DNA of 64,000 nucleotides from Sphagnum compactum (lineage: Eukaryota > Bryophyta > Sphagnopsida > Sphagnales): NCBI GenBank assembly GCA_965153455.1, contig OZ234501.1:14260001-14324000 (forward strand), read 5' to 3'. Each line of letters opens with the position of its first letter. The stretch's first letter is position 1. The translations under genes and the position numbers were made by a program. Of this stretch, positions 51,138 through 62,169 are shown in pieces. The notes below the pieces were generated by a model. It worked only from the letters and a program-made list of their open reading frames with translations, was not told the DNA's origin and did not search any database.

Positions 51138-54100
51138 CTGGTGAAGAATTTTATGTGAGGTTGTCCAGTAGTAATTCTGCTCACGAGAGAAGGAGAGGGA
51201 CATGGTGGAGTCTACGGAAGAGTTCTTTTCTTGCCATCTGCTGTGTGGTTGCAGTTCTGTTCGGTCTACTGAGCTTGTACACCGTCCTTAAGCCCAACGG
51301 AGGAGTGGCAGTTGTGTTGCCCAAGCTGCCTCTGCTGTTTGGTAGTACACTGCCCACGTTTCTTGGTGGCTCTGTTTCTGCAGGTGCAGGAGGTCGTCTT
51401 CACGACAAGACTGATAGCGAGATTGCTCTAGATCCTCAGAGGACTTCCTACCATTACCAACCTGCCAGAAACTGGATGGGTGGTAAGCAACCCACCGAGG
51501 AAGTCTAAAAAAAAACCCCCAATTTCTTGTTTTTGTTCTTGGGTTTCGTCTCTCTAGGTTTCTGGCAACATGATTTTCTAGCCATATCTTCTTCCCTTCC
51601 TCTTAGTTCAGGAATAGCAAGAGCGTGAGGTATGATCCATCTCTCATGGTGATGATGAGAATGCATTGCAAACGCTGATCAAAACACACATGGTGTTGGA
51701 AAGATCTCATCGAGGGCTACAACTTTGCAGTTGGAAGCTCCTCAATCCTAGCCCATACAAGGGAGTTATGAGCCTGCAAAGTCGCAGGACTCGTATCTTG
51801 GGAGTTTCGGGACTCCCCACCACTCTAGCATTACAGTCTACTAGCAGCGAGAAAGATTTTTTTGTTTTTTTCGATTTATTCATTCATATGAGAACCCACA
51901 ATTTTGCTCTTTGATTTTATGATGATGAACCCTTTTTATTTGTGTGTTGTTCTTGTCATGTGGCATATTGGCGGGCGGTTGGCTTTGTTGGGTACTTGTT
52001 TTGGTTCTGATCCACAAGATACAAATGGTGGGTGCTTGCTTCATACCCGTAACATAAAATCTCCCTCACTCCTACCCTGCCATTTTGTATTTCAGTTGCT
52101 GAAAAAATTCCAGTTCCAAGTGATCCTGTTTGTGTGGCTTTCTCCAATTTCTTTTCTTGGCTGTGGGTATGTGATCTGCGGTCTATTGTATGTGTAGTTT
52201 ATGGTATAGCTACTGTAAGTAGTACATAAGAGAAAGTTTCAAAGAGACGTTTCTTTGGGTTTCTGGGCTTCTGCTTTTCTCAAAAATCTCTCTTATGTTA
52301 TAGTTTCTGATGTTTGCAAACACGTGAGATTTTTGGAGAAATATTTTCTTTAGTGAATTTTTCAGTCGTTTACTCTCAACAAAGAAATTCTAAACCTGAA
52401 CCGTCTGTGCTGGTTGTGTTTTGTTGTTTTGTTTGCAGCTCTCTTCTTCTACAAGGGTTACTACCATTTTTTCTACCAGTACAATATTGGTGGGGCAAGA
52501 TGGGGAAACATCACTTGGGGCCACACTGTCTCCAAAGATCTCATTCACTGGCTCTACTTGGATTGGGCTATTACTGGTGATCACTGGTATGACATCAATG
52601 GGACATTCTCGGGCTCGGGTACCATTGGCCCAGATGGTACGCCTTTCATCATGTACACAGGTAAAAAGCTCACAACCAAACCAGTTTTGTGGCAGGCACT
52701 GCATTCTTTTCCCTCTTTGTCTTGGTTTTTCTAAGATTTCTCATGCATGTCAGAATAGCAGATCAAAGAGAGAGAGAGAGAGAGTCTTATTTCCATGTGT
52801 AGTAAAGGTTCAGTTTTTTGTGTCTCTGGATGTATCACATCTCCTTGACCAGATATTTTCTTAAATCCCATATGAGATCTGCATGCTAGATGTCAACTGG
52901 TTGTAATAACCCACCAACCCACCTAGAAAGGTTTGGTAGTCTTGAGAGCTGATCAGTTGTCCATTCTGTTGTAGGTGGGGCTGAAAATCTTGAGGCAGAG
53001 CAGTCACAATGCATAGCATTGCCTGATGACCCATCAGATCCGCTTCTGAGAGTGTGGAAGAAATACGAAGAGAATCCGGTTTTGACACGTCCTGAGGGAA
53101 TTGGCATGCGGGACTTCCGAGATCCAACAAATGCCTGGCAGACAGATGATGGCTATTGGATGATCATAGTAGGTGCAATTCACCAGCAATTCAGACAGGG
53201 AATGTCCCTGCTCTACAGGAGCAAAGATCTGAGGCATTGGGAGCCACTCGACCATGTGTTGCATACATTGAATGGCACGGGAATGTGGGAGATGCAGGAT
53301 TTCTTTAATGTAGATTATGAGACCGGTGCACCCTCTTCAAAGTGGGTCTTGAAAGTAGGCCTTATTGACGAGTGGCATGATTACTATACAATCGGCACAT
53401 ATGACAAGGTTGCTCAGCGGTTTATTCCTGACTTTCCGGAACTTGATATTGGGAGTGGGTACCGCCATGACTATGGGAAGTTTTATGCAGCAAAGTCACT
53501 TTTCGACCCTTTGAAGAAGAGACGTATATTGGTGGGGTGGGTGAATGAATCTGACAGCCTAGAGGCAGACGATGCAAAGGGTTGGGCATCTATGATAGTA
53601 AGCTGCCAAGCTCTAAAACAATGGCCTTTTTGCAGTGCCTTCTGTGGAGTTTTTCTTTCTTGCAATCACGTTGCTGATATTTTATTTTCTTCTTGCTTTC
53701 TTTCACAGGGGATGCCAAGGACTCTTGCTTTGGACAGCAAGACAGGTTCCAATCTCATACAGTGGCCAATTGAGGAGGTTGAGACTTTGAGGGGAAACAA
53801 GGTGTCAGTGACAGATGTGAAGCTTGATGCTGGTGCTATTTCGAAGGTTAAGGGTGTTACAGGTCGTCAGGTGAGGAGCACAGAGGCTTGTATTGAGGGC
53901 CAACCCACAAATCCCAATCTGTTTTTAGCCACTTTAAGATGCAGTTTCATAATTTTCAGATTTCAACAGCTAGTGCAATACATGAATGTGGAGGTGATTT
54001 ACAAGCAAAACTTGAATATGAAAAGGACTTCAGTTGCAAATTGTGATGAGTTTTGTATGTGGATTGCATGTGCCACATGCAGCTGGATGTGGAAGTCACT

Positions 54101-54964
54101 TTCAAGTACCCAAATTTGTCCACTGCTGTGGGTAGTGCAGCAGCCGATGTCATCGACCCATTTGATTGCACACAGGGTGGGTCATCACACCGGGGAGTGT
54201 TTGGGCCATTTGGGTTGCTTGTCTCAGCCGATGAGGACTTCCAGGAGCAATTGGCAGTGTTCTTTTACATTGCACATAAAGGCAACAGTACATGGACGAC
54301 ATATTTCTGCAGTGACCAGAGCAGGTTAGATGAAAGACACCTGCAAATTTTCCTTATTATGTCTCAAATCAATGACTGTCCAAGCTCTCGGGGCGAAGAG
54401 TATCAGATCTGAGAGTCATGAAGAAGTGGGGTGACTGTTATATGACACAGGAATTGTGTTCAGAGAAGGAAAAAGCTAATTTCTCAGCGTCTCTATTATT
54501 GTGCAGATCATCTTTGACTGAGGACATTGACAAGACAGAGTACGGCCATTTTGTGCCTGTTTTGGCCACGGAAGATACTCTATCAGTTCGTGTGCTTGTG
54601 AGATTCTCTTCCCCTTCTACTCGAATGTATCTGTCCAGTTCAGGGTGTGTACTGTTTTGAAGAGTGTGTGTCCAAGTGCACAGAGAAAAAAATGCAACTT
54701 CTTTTGATAATCTTGGTGAACGAGTGGTGTGTATTCAACTTGTGTATATGAATCAAATCTTGGGGGTTCTTGTAGGTGGACCACTCGATTGTGGAAAGCT
54801 ATGTGCAGGGTGGTCGTATAACAATCACTGCACGAGCATATCCAATGGTGGCTCTTGAGGAAAAGGCAAACCTCTATATCTTCAACAATGGCACCACCCC
54901 CATCTCTGTTAAAAGCCTTGACGCCTGGCCAATGAACAATGTTGTGTTGAAGCCATTTAAGTAG
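51050..54964 (+). CDS. GH32 invertase-like protein, gene B, vacuolar type with altered catalytic motifs
   Basis: Exons: 51050-51482, 52019-52027, 52439-52660, 52975-53597, 53709-53870, 54083-54324, 54507-54597 and 54776-54964. All have GT/AG borders and matching phases and give 656 residues with no stop, a normal length for vacuolar invertase. The N-terminus has seven Ala from a GCA repeat (51116-51136), a basic HERRRG/SLRKS stretch and a hydrophobic anchor at residues 59-80, as in precursors sent to the vacuole through the secretory pathway. Catalytic landmarks differ from the norm: residues 142-148 read WMGDTNA instead of WMNDPNG; the usual WSGSATI is FSGSGTI; residues 326-331 are WEMQDF instead of WECVDF or WECPDF. 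FRDP (269-272) and VDHSIVES (595-602) are intact. The putative nucleophile Asp, the RDP Asp and the acid/base Glu remain. Function may therefore be altered specificity, transferase activity or a non-catalytic role. An alternative donor three bases earlier would delete the Gly. Confidence 0.95.
52019..52027 (+). other. 9-nt mini-exon of gene B encoding D-T-N
   Basis: ATACAAATG lies between CACAAG and GTGGGT. The preceding TTCTGATC matches the intron upstream of the gene A mini-exon, so the assignment is by homology as well as by phase. Relative to ATCCTAATG in gene A, the Pro codon has become Thr. Confidence 0.85.
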
Positions 54965-56239
54965 AGTTCCATTGTGTCTTCCCTTTGGTCTCCTGATATG
55001 AGCAATAGAATTGAACTTTCAATTATGAACTCTGAATTATATGTCAGTGTTTTTTCCTTCTTGAAGGATTATTTTTGGGGGCAGGGGTGAAGGAAAGAAC
55101 TGGGTTTTGCTTGTTCGGGCTTTTGCAAAGTTGGCCCTCCAATTTGAAGGCCTTCATGAAATGGTGTCTAAGGTTAGGCAGAGCTCTAATGTGGAGACAC
55201 CCAAAGAGGCAGTTGCCATGTGTTCATATTTGCGTTAAGTGTGTTTTGAGCCTAATATTAATAGGAGATGACATATTTTCTGCTCTCATGATGAAACATT
55301 GTCGTTCCTCGGTGGAGGTAAATGACAGTAGCATAAACCTTGCTCTCTGTTTATATCCTCAATTGATCACTTTACAGACATGTATTTTGCCAATTTTGTT
55401 GTGTTTGTTTGATGCAAATGTTTATATTTTCTCATTCACAAGTTAGAACAGATTTGTAATTTTTCTATTTGGATCCTGAATTTAATGATAGACTAGGGTA
55501 TATGAAATTTTTCAGTCCGGATGCTATTGTAGATTCTGCTAATAGGCCTTGAGAATTTGCCTTGCTTGCACCCCTCACTCTCCTTTGGACCTCAAGGATT
55601 CAACCCTGGGTTTGTCTTCCTTCTGTTTCTAGGTGAAACCAAAGATTTGGTGCAAAATAAGTTTACTAACCCATTTTGTTGTTTTGAAGTAACCCATTGT
55701 GTGTCTACCCTTGTAGCAGAACTGCAAGGTTGGTACTCAAATTTATTGAAGTTTCACCACTTTGTAGAATTTGTGGAAAAAAAGTTTATCACAAAGAGGT
55801 GAAAATTCTCTGAAACAAAAATGCTGTTCACGCCCATATAGCAAATAGTCAACTAGTAAAATTTTCTTGAGGTCAAGACTTAAATCTCTTCCACCAGAAC
55901 CATCTAATTACGTTTGTGAAATTTGCACACATTGTGTGCCAAACAAAATTGCAATACTGAAATTTCACCAGAAAGCACTAGTAATTGGGCCCCTTCTCTT
56001 CTTTTGAAAGAAAATCTTCAGAAAAATGAAAGGAAATCACCTTAATTTTGCCATGTCATGTGATGGAGGAGGGATTAGAAATTAGTTGTGGAAGGTTAGA
56101 CTCAGTGGTTTTTTTGTGGGTGAGTTTTCGCCATTTTGCAAAAGATATTTTGAAAGAAAGTTCTGTCACAAACTCCTTGTTTTTCCCCCAAAAAAATCGC
56201 CAGAAATTGCCACAATTACCTACAACATGAAAGGGTGCT
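54965..56239. other. 3' flank of gene B, no further gene seen
   Basis: Contains the presumed 3' untranslated region. An open frame at 55075-55446 has no recognisable motif and starts without an ATG. Confidence 0.45.
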
Positions 56240-56335
56240 TCATATTTTCTACTTTCATATTTTCAATATTGTCAAATTTGGCTAATTATACTATTGAACA
56301 ATTGCCATTTCAGCAACATCACAAAATTTATTTAA
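56240..56335 (-). repeat. Dispersed repeat R1, short inverted copy
   Basis: The minus strand has AAATTTTGTGATGTTGCTG, then GGCAATTGTTCAATAGTATA and ATTAGCCAAATTTGAC. Confidence 0.55.
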
Positions 56336-56584
56336 AAAACAGTGGTTAGAGTTAATATATCAGTAACATGTCTATTGGGTACTTTCATTTTTAAACGTGT
56401 TGTTATTTTGATTTTAGTTAGATAAACAGGGAATTGCCATTTCTTCTAAGCTGTTACATTGTTGTAAGCCACCCTACAATTTTTTTTAAAAACCTCAAAA
56501 GAACAAGTCTAGTTGTGTGCTACAAGATTGTACTGTTGGATTCCCTAAAATGATGCATGAGCAGACTAAGTGTCAGTGTTTTTC

Positions 56585-57060
56585 TTTCACTTGTGTGATG
56601 CATTGCAGGTGGCCATCACCCATAAGCTGATTTAACCTTTTTTGGCCATTCTTCACATTTGGAAGGAAAAAAAAAAAAACATCCTTATATATTTCTGGCT
56701 ACCTACTTGAAAAAAATGTAGAGAAATCTGGATATTTTTCGACATTTTTTAATTTTAAAAATAAATTCTAGATGATTTTTTTTATGAAGCTTCAAATAGG
56801 TTCTGCCATTTGAGCTTATGTTTGAATCACAAGGGGAGCTGGAGTTCAAGAGGTTAATCAACATTTGCAAACATAACTTTGTATTAAAATGTTTCTGAAG
56901 TATTTTTGAATGCTTCAAAGCATTGTTCATTTGTTTTTGGGATCAATTTGGTGGTGTAACCAAATTTGCAATCACCCATGAGAAGATTTAGCCAAATTTG
57001 GCCATAAATGAGTTATGAAAGTAAAAAAGAAATTAAACTTCCTTCCATGTTTCTGGCTGC
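56585..57060 (+). repeat. Dispersed repeat R1, two adjacent degraded copies
   Basis: First copy near 56585-56710 (GTGATGCATTGCAGG, CATCACCCATAAGCTGATTT). Second near 56945-57060 (GTGGTGTAACCAAATTTGC, ATCACCCATGAGAAG, TTTAGCCAAATTTGGCC). Both are followed by TTTCTGGCTRCCT-like words, so the repeat unit extends past the core. Confidence 0.55.
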
Positions 57061-57408
57061 CTGATGGTAGCCAAGAATACACAAGCCTGGCTATTCTAAA
57101 AATTAAAAACATTGAATTCATTATTTTTTTAATTTTCAATTTTCGATTTTCCTATCTGGCAAATAATTTTGAATTATTCTCTTCCATGTAATATGTCATG
57201 TTCTCCAGGCTTCAAAATTTTATCCATAAATTTTACATAAGTTGATTCAAATGAACAATTTAGAAATTCTGCAGCAAGGTTCAATCCACCTTTGAGTGTA
57301 TTGTAAGTTGTAATGTATTCTCAACTCCAATAAAGAGACATCTGTCCTTTGAGTTGTAAAAAGCCCACCCTTTTCATTACTAAAAGCATTCACAAACTAT
57401 AAAAGCAA
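57061..57408. other. Short gene-free stretch
   Basis: AT-rich; nothing recognised. Confidence 0.45.
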
Positions 57409-57717
57409 GGGGTGTGTCACACTGTGGCCTTGCCATTTAAATTAAAGAGTATCTTAAGGCAAAAGAAGAATTATGGAAATTCATATATTTCACCATGCAA
57501 AAATATAATCTTCAAAAAAAGCCAATAAAAGAAACCAAAATCCTTCAAGATATCATAACTCTGTAACTAATCTCAAGGTTCAACACAAGCCAAAATATCA
57601 TCTTTCAAAAATCCTTGTATAAAAATAGACCTACTACCTAGGGGCCAAAATCCATTAAGCTACTATATTTTATAATGAATTTAAACACAATATCTTGCCT
57701 TGGTAGGCAAGGCCAAT
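57409..57717 (+). repeat. Repeat R4, downstream copy
   Basis: Collinear with about 50404-50745: GGGGTGTGTCACACTGTGGC, CCATTTAAATTAAAGAGTATC, TTTCACCATGC, CAAGGTTCAACACAAGCC, CCTTGGTAGGCAAGGCCAA. It has the same orientation as the upstream copies. Confidence 0.85.
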
Positions 57718-58499
57718 AAATTGCAAATATTGCTCTTCAGCTAAGCTTGTGTGAGACTCCAAAATAGACCTGTTGTCACCAAAAAAAGGAGGGGTGACTT
57801 GCTTCGAACACCCCTCATAGAATCAAAGTTCGCCTATTGAATGGTTACCAACAAATCAATTAATAGAGCAACAAATATACATCTAAAGTTGTTAAGCTTT
57901 CAATTTTGCTACTTCAAAATACAACACAAAGACAGACTCCAAGGGATAAATCACTCTTGATCTTCTCTCAAGAGCCAACTGGGCATGAGTGGCAGCTCAT
58001 TTGTAACAACAACACAATGACTAACTGACACCCCATTTCCATTAGATCCCTCCGTTTGGAAGTTGTACAAAGAAGATTATGGCATTAGACATTGCAACAT
58101 TTGTTCTCCATAACACACAAGTGCCCTTAAATCCCATTTTCCCCGAAGTTCCAATGACCTCACTAAATTTTCATCCAAAGTAGACAATCTGACAATTACC
58201 CGTAGAACTCACAAGACCTTGCAACAAGATGAAGATTGCCACTATGCTCGTTCATGAGATCTCTAGACTCTATCATCACTTCCATTGGACATGTCTTGGA
58301 CTTCTAACATTATACTTTCTGCACCCTTCCTAAAGCTCATAGTACAACAAAAATTTGAAGAGTGTACTCCAAGGAAGGTACAAAAATTAGATAGAAGGGC
58401 ATTCTTCCTCAACTATTCAGCAAACCACTCAAAACACAACCAGATTAGAACAAGCAATTTCACCAATTTGAACAAAAGAATTTAGCTCTCTTCCTAGTT
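57718..58499. other. Gene-free stretch
   Basis: No gene or repeat recognised, although composition is slightly richer in C than its surroundings. Confidence 0.4.
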
Positions 58500-58721
58500 A
58501 TGACTATGGCACCCCACTTCCTCCTTCTTCTTATAGCTTCCCTTCAACACCATGTTTCCATTCTCACAAAACCACAGAACCAACCAACACCCAAAGATGT
58601 GATTCACATTCCCCATAAAGACCATCCACTATGCGGAAAGGAACCCGCTCCATCATCGAAACCAGTGCTCTCCCGCCGCTCCATTGAAGAACAAATAACA
58701 AACACACTAGCCTACAAATAA
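58500..58721 (+). CDS. Possible small secreted peptide, 73 residues (speculative)
   Basis: An ATG-initiated frame beginning MTMAPHFLLLLIASLQ, a signal-peptide-like hydrophobic start. It is followed by a Pro/Lys-rich body with one Cys and a basic SRRS near the C-terminus, ending in TAYK-like residues. It has no recognised family, no known neighbours and no visible promoter. It could equally be a chance frame, and only transcript or peptide data could tell. Confidence 0.15.
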   Translation: MTMAPHFLLLLIASLQHHVSILTKPQNQPTPKDVIHIPHKDHPLCGKEPAPSSKPVLSRRSIEEQITNTLAYK

Positions 58722-59935
58722 ACAAACAACACCCAAACATAGAAAAGAACACAAGACATCAAACTTTCGATGTCCACGCTTCTTGATGATGATTAACCAT
58801 TTTGTATTTTGTCATCATCTGCCACCCATCCAGAATTAGGGTTTTTATTTCCCATCCATACTCATCCACAGAATTTTTTTGACACTATTTTAAGTCACAC
58901 CTTTCTAAGTTGTTTGAAAGTAACCCATTTGGTAGTGGTATCATGGCATGTAAGTTGTAATTTGGATGAAATTCAAGCTTTAAATAAATAACAAGAAATT
59001 GAAATTATGGATTTCGATAATCTAATTTGTTTAATGTACTTAATTAAAGTGCCACATAAGTCAAACTTTGTGGTAGAACCATGTGAGTGCCATACAAGAC
59101 GTGGCACCAACACCCACAAAGATTGTAAGTGGTTTTTAGTGTCTTGCCTAAGAGATGTCAATGACCACATTCAAGTAGCATTATTTTGATGTCCAAGCTT
59201 TGCTCGTGGTTGCAAGCAAACTTGGATACCAAAGCCGCAAAGTTTATAAGTGTTAAGAATTGCCCAAGTTATTTCAAATTGCCAATCCTTTTAGTCAATA
59301 GTTAATACCCAAAGCCTATTAGTAATGTTAGGTCTAAAATTATTCCCAATGTACACCCCACTTTACTATGAGGAAAACAAAGTTTCACCAATCTTTTTTT
59401 TTCCTTTTTTTTTGGTGATTTTTTGCAATTTTGTGGAAAAATGAAATAAAAATTAGTGTAGATTCGAATTTTTTCGCTAAAATAACAAAACAATTGCAAT
59501 TTTTTTGAAACCACACATGTTTTTATTAAAAAAAGTCCTTCTCACCAGCCTTGGTATAATTAATGTTATATACATGTGTATTTCATTGATTTTGACTTTG
59601 GATACATTTACCATAGTTTTTGGGAAAACACATGATCCCGATTTTAAAGTATATCATTATTTTTCACAACTTTATAATCACCATTTGTGTCTAAACTTGT
59701 CTTCTATAATTATTCTGGGACATATCTAATACATAAAAAACCTACCAAATATTTTTTCTATTGTTGGAAATTTTTTCAGGTTAGGGTTCAAGTTAGGGTT
59801 GGAATTTAAGGTTAAGGTTAAGGTTTGCAAGCATTTAACAATTAGTTAATTGTTCAAACATAAAATTTTATTTTATTTATTTTTTCAAAATTGCAACCCT
59901 AATCAAAACATCCATTTCACATATCTAAGTATTAT
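58722..59935. other. Gene-free stretch
   Basis: AT-rich with T runs; TTAGGGTT/AAGGTTAAGG words near 59780-59825. No gene recognised. Confidence 0.45.
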
Positions 59936-60473
59936 TGTAAGGGAACTACTTAGGCATGTCAATAGAGTAATAATATTAGGAATTTTAGACAGAATCCCAA
60001 CAAATGTTTTTTGAACTATCAAAATGTAATAGGTTGATAGGTCCACATAAACTAAACTTATTGTGTCGACATGAGTGACAAACAATTGTAATTACATAAC
60101 GATATGATGCAAAGTAGTTATTACTACTTTTTGTAACTGCCAAAACGCATGTCGGTACAAAAGTAAGTCTATCACAAGAGACTTGTGGGGGCTTTTTTTT
60201 TGGGTAGAAACAATGAGGCTTGTCTGAGAGTGAGAAGACTAGTTTGCGAATGGAATGTATGGACATATTTTTTATGAAGGTTGAACATTTTCTTTTAATC
60301 ATGATATATTGATTTTGATGCCCATTAATTGTATGATGTAGTAAATTGTAGTTTTAGAATAATGTAAAGAAATTTTCCAACAATTTAATTGTCCTAGTTA
60401 ATATTTTGACTTGGTTCTTGTATTAATGGAGTAGGACAAGAATCCAAAGCGGTGCAAAAATGTATCACTAACA
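59936..60473 (+). repeat. Candidate 5' LTR of the Ty3-gypsy element
   Basis: Starts TGTAAG and ends CTAACA, so it carries the TG...CA borders of LTRs, and it stops two bases before a primer-binding-site-like sequence. The right border is well supported by the primer site; the left border is a guess because the 3' LTR is outside the window. Confidence 0.35.
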
Positions 60474-60475
60474 TT

Positions 60476-60493
60476 TGGTGACCATGTTGGGGA
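60476..60493 (+). other. Candidate tRNA primer-binding site
   Basis: TGGTGACCATGTTGGGGA begins with TGG (complement of the tRNA CCA end) and follows an LTR-like CA end. It loosely resembles the TGGCGCC...GGGGA sites of plant gypsy elements. The tRNA species cannot be assigned by eye. Confidence 0.5.
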
Positions 60494-60520
60494 ATCTAAT
60501 TCAATTTGTTGTTGGAAAAG

Positions 60521-61408
60521 ATGGAAGAAAAAGGTTATGTAATCCTTCTTTATGCAATTAAGTTAATGGAAAATGAAGAGGGTAAAGTTGAAGTAGATGA
60601 GTTAGATTTAGGATTTTGTCTAATTCATGTACTTTATATAATTCTGCCTTGTGGATTTACAAAATTGTTAGGAGTTTATAAAGTCAGTAAAGAAGAAAAT
60701 AGAGCAAATAAAATGATTGTCATGGGTGTTGAACATGTCATAGCTTTTCCTAATTTGTTCATTTATTATGAACAAGATATGGCTAAATCTATTATTTTCT
60801 TTGATTACTACAACAACGTATATCAGGGATGGTTCAAGAGATGGTAGATGATGATGGCTGTTAAGAAAGGGAGCCGTGAATGGTTAAAAGAAATTATAAT
60901 AATTAGTGAACGAAAAGAAAGATTAAGACTTTACAATAAATATGGTTGGAATTTTCTAGATTACTTGTATACACCAAGAAGGGCTCCAAAATTTGATACA
61001 TGGGGAAACTTCGTTGAAAAATTCAAAACATTGCATGAGAATGTTCAAGAACTAATAATAATAAAATCACATGGGGGAACAAAAATATGGTGCATACAAC
61101 TAAAAATACTAATATTTGACACTACACAATTAATAAAATATAGGAGATGGCTACCAGTAAGGGTGTGTTTATTGATGTTAATTCCAATTAAGAAAGTTGT
61201 AGCAACCTATCATATTATCAAAAGAGAGTTTACAAAACCAAATATTAATGTTTTGGTAGATAAATGGATACCATGCAATCTATTATGGACTCTTAGATTT
61301 TTACGGTTTGAGTATGTAATGAAATTAAGAGGGAATGAAGAGTATTGTCCAAAAGGAAATTTAATCAAAAAAATTATGGGCTACAATGATGATTCTGGAT
61401 CCATATAA
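60521..61408 (+). pseudogene. Upstream ORF of the gypsy element, interrupted by one in-frame UAG
   Basis: One frame of 296 codons from ATG 60521 is open to 61408 apart from a single TAG at 60845-60847. Both halves have a similar Lys/Ile/Leu-rich composition and continue into each other. It contains KLLGVYKVS, NVYQGWFKRW just before the stop, and YGWNFLDYLYTPRRAP after it. It sits between the candidate primer site and gag. I do not recognise a domain; it could be the N-terminal part of the gag polyprotein or a separate accessory protein. Confidence 0.5.
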
Positions 61409-62169
61409 TAAATATTGAAAAAATGAAAAATTAAATAAAGAAAACATGGTAGTAATAAGGAAACGAGAATTTTTACGAACCCATGATGGATGAAAGTAGG
61501 GAAATAGAAGAGCAAAATAGATTAAGAGATTAGAGAAGACAAAATCATGGTGAAGCAAAAGAAATAGTTGCTCATGTAGAAATTTTTAAAAAAATAGTTG
61601 TTTAGGCAAATAAGTCTACTAAATGGAAAGGGTAGACTTCTTTTTAGTGCCTTTAATAGTTATTAGGTACTTCATCCCATTGAAGAATAAGTAGAAGTAA
61701 CAACATCGCAAACAACAACTCAAAAACAAATGGTTCACCCAATGAAGACACTCAGCAATTCACCGAAATTGGAACACTAAACGAAACGTAAGACAAGTGT
61801 GATAAAAGGAATGTTGACGCATTGTCAAGAACTCCAAATGCTACAATAAATGTTTTTGGAACACTCAATTGGTTCACATAAGAGGGATGGCTACGAATAC
61901 CAAGAAAATGGTCGGAAAAAGATGTAAGAGAAGAAATTAGTAGTAGCAGCTAATGAGGCTTTTGGAAAATAACTATTCAAACTATTCCTTTAGAGTCCTA
62001 AACGCATCAAGATTGGAATTCCTCTAAATCCACCACCAACTATTGTCACACCAGTAATGAATATTTAGCCCATTATGGCAATACCTCTTGCAAATGCCTT
62101 GCGCATTCAACTACTTAAATATCACAATAATGAAGGTCTAGTTTTACACATTTGATAGTGGACTAAAGT
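61409..62169 (+). pseudogene. Decayed internal part of gypsy element
   Basis: AT-rich element body between the upstream ORF and gag, with many stops in all frames. No domain recognised. Confidence 0.4.

Noticed and set aside
51666-52197. Open frames inside the first two introns of gene B
   Set aside because: They lie in introns defined by homology with gene A and have no motif.
55075-55446. 123-codon open frame just downstream of gene B
   Set aside because: It begins at a TTG, has no recognised motif and lies where the 3' untranslated region should be.
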